NCBI GenBank assembly: GCA_024763295.1
Contig: JANTFU010000151.1
Span: 1-5,959, forward strand
DNA: 5,959 nucleotides
From: Anaerolineales bacterium
GTDB taxonomy: Bacteria; Chloroflexota; Anaerolineae; Anaerolineales; Villigracilaceae
Direction: 5' to 3'
A program made the position numbers and the translations under genes. The stretch's first letter is position 1. Every line of letters begins with the position of its first letter. A model generated the notes under the pieces. The model was not told the DNA's origin and made no database searches. It saw nothing but the letters and a program-made list of their open reading frames with translations. Shown piece by piece: positions 5,957 to 5,959 of the stretch.

Positions 5957-5959
5957 GTA

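Overview
The window has about 47% GC by eye. It carries one gene fragment, one small gene and two large secreted-lipoprotein genes, all on the + strand, separated by intergenic DNA rich in palindromic repeats. The best guess for the source is the phylum Chloroflexota, class Anaerolineae. This rests on the lipoprotein style (short leader, lipobox, long Pro/Ser/Asn/Gly linker, Ig-like and FN3-like modules), the TPR-plus-winged-helix C-terminus of the first gene, and the mosaic of intergenic palindromes. It is recognition by style, not a database match.

Layout. Positions 1-459 hold the 3' end of a TPR-like protein with a C-terminal helix-turn-helix, closed by a clear rho-independent terminator at 479-509. 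Positions 510-854 are non-coding and dominated by a nested inverted-repeat element (565-742) resembling a MITE. Positions 855-1058 encode a 67-residue protein with a TTG start. Its stop codon overlaps the ribosome binding site of a 468-residue lipoprotein (1068-2474), so the two probably form one transcription unit. A 151-base gap with a strong hairpin lacking a T-tract leads to a second, 1009-residue lipoprotein (2626-5655) with Ig-like, LysM, Gly-Asn-rich, FN3-like and Cys-bridged beta modules. Positions 5656-5959 are non-coding. They contain a 12-bp perfect inverted repeat and a pair of head-to-head palindromic repeat units that run to the window edge.

How the parts may work together. Both large proteins should be exported, lipid-anchored and displayed at the cell surface. 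They share an Ig-like motif (A-T-D-D-S-G) and a design of disulfide-stapled beta domains. The LysM in the larger one suggests peptidoglycan contact, and the remaining modules suggest an extended, probably adhesive or scaffolding, structure. No catalytic residues are recognisable in either, so no enzymatic role is proposed.

The most unusual signals are in the repeats. The two terminal repeat units keep their basal stem by compensatory changes (ACCGC/GCGGT against ATTGC/GCAAT). A repeat near position 690 and an otherwise unrelated one near 5937 share an identical 12-base hairpin tip.
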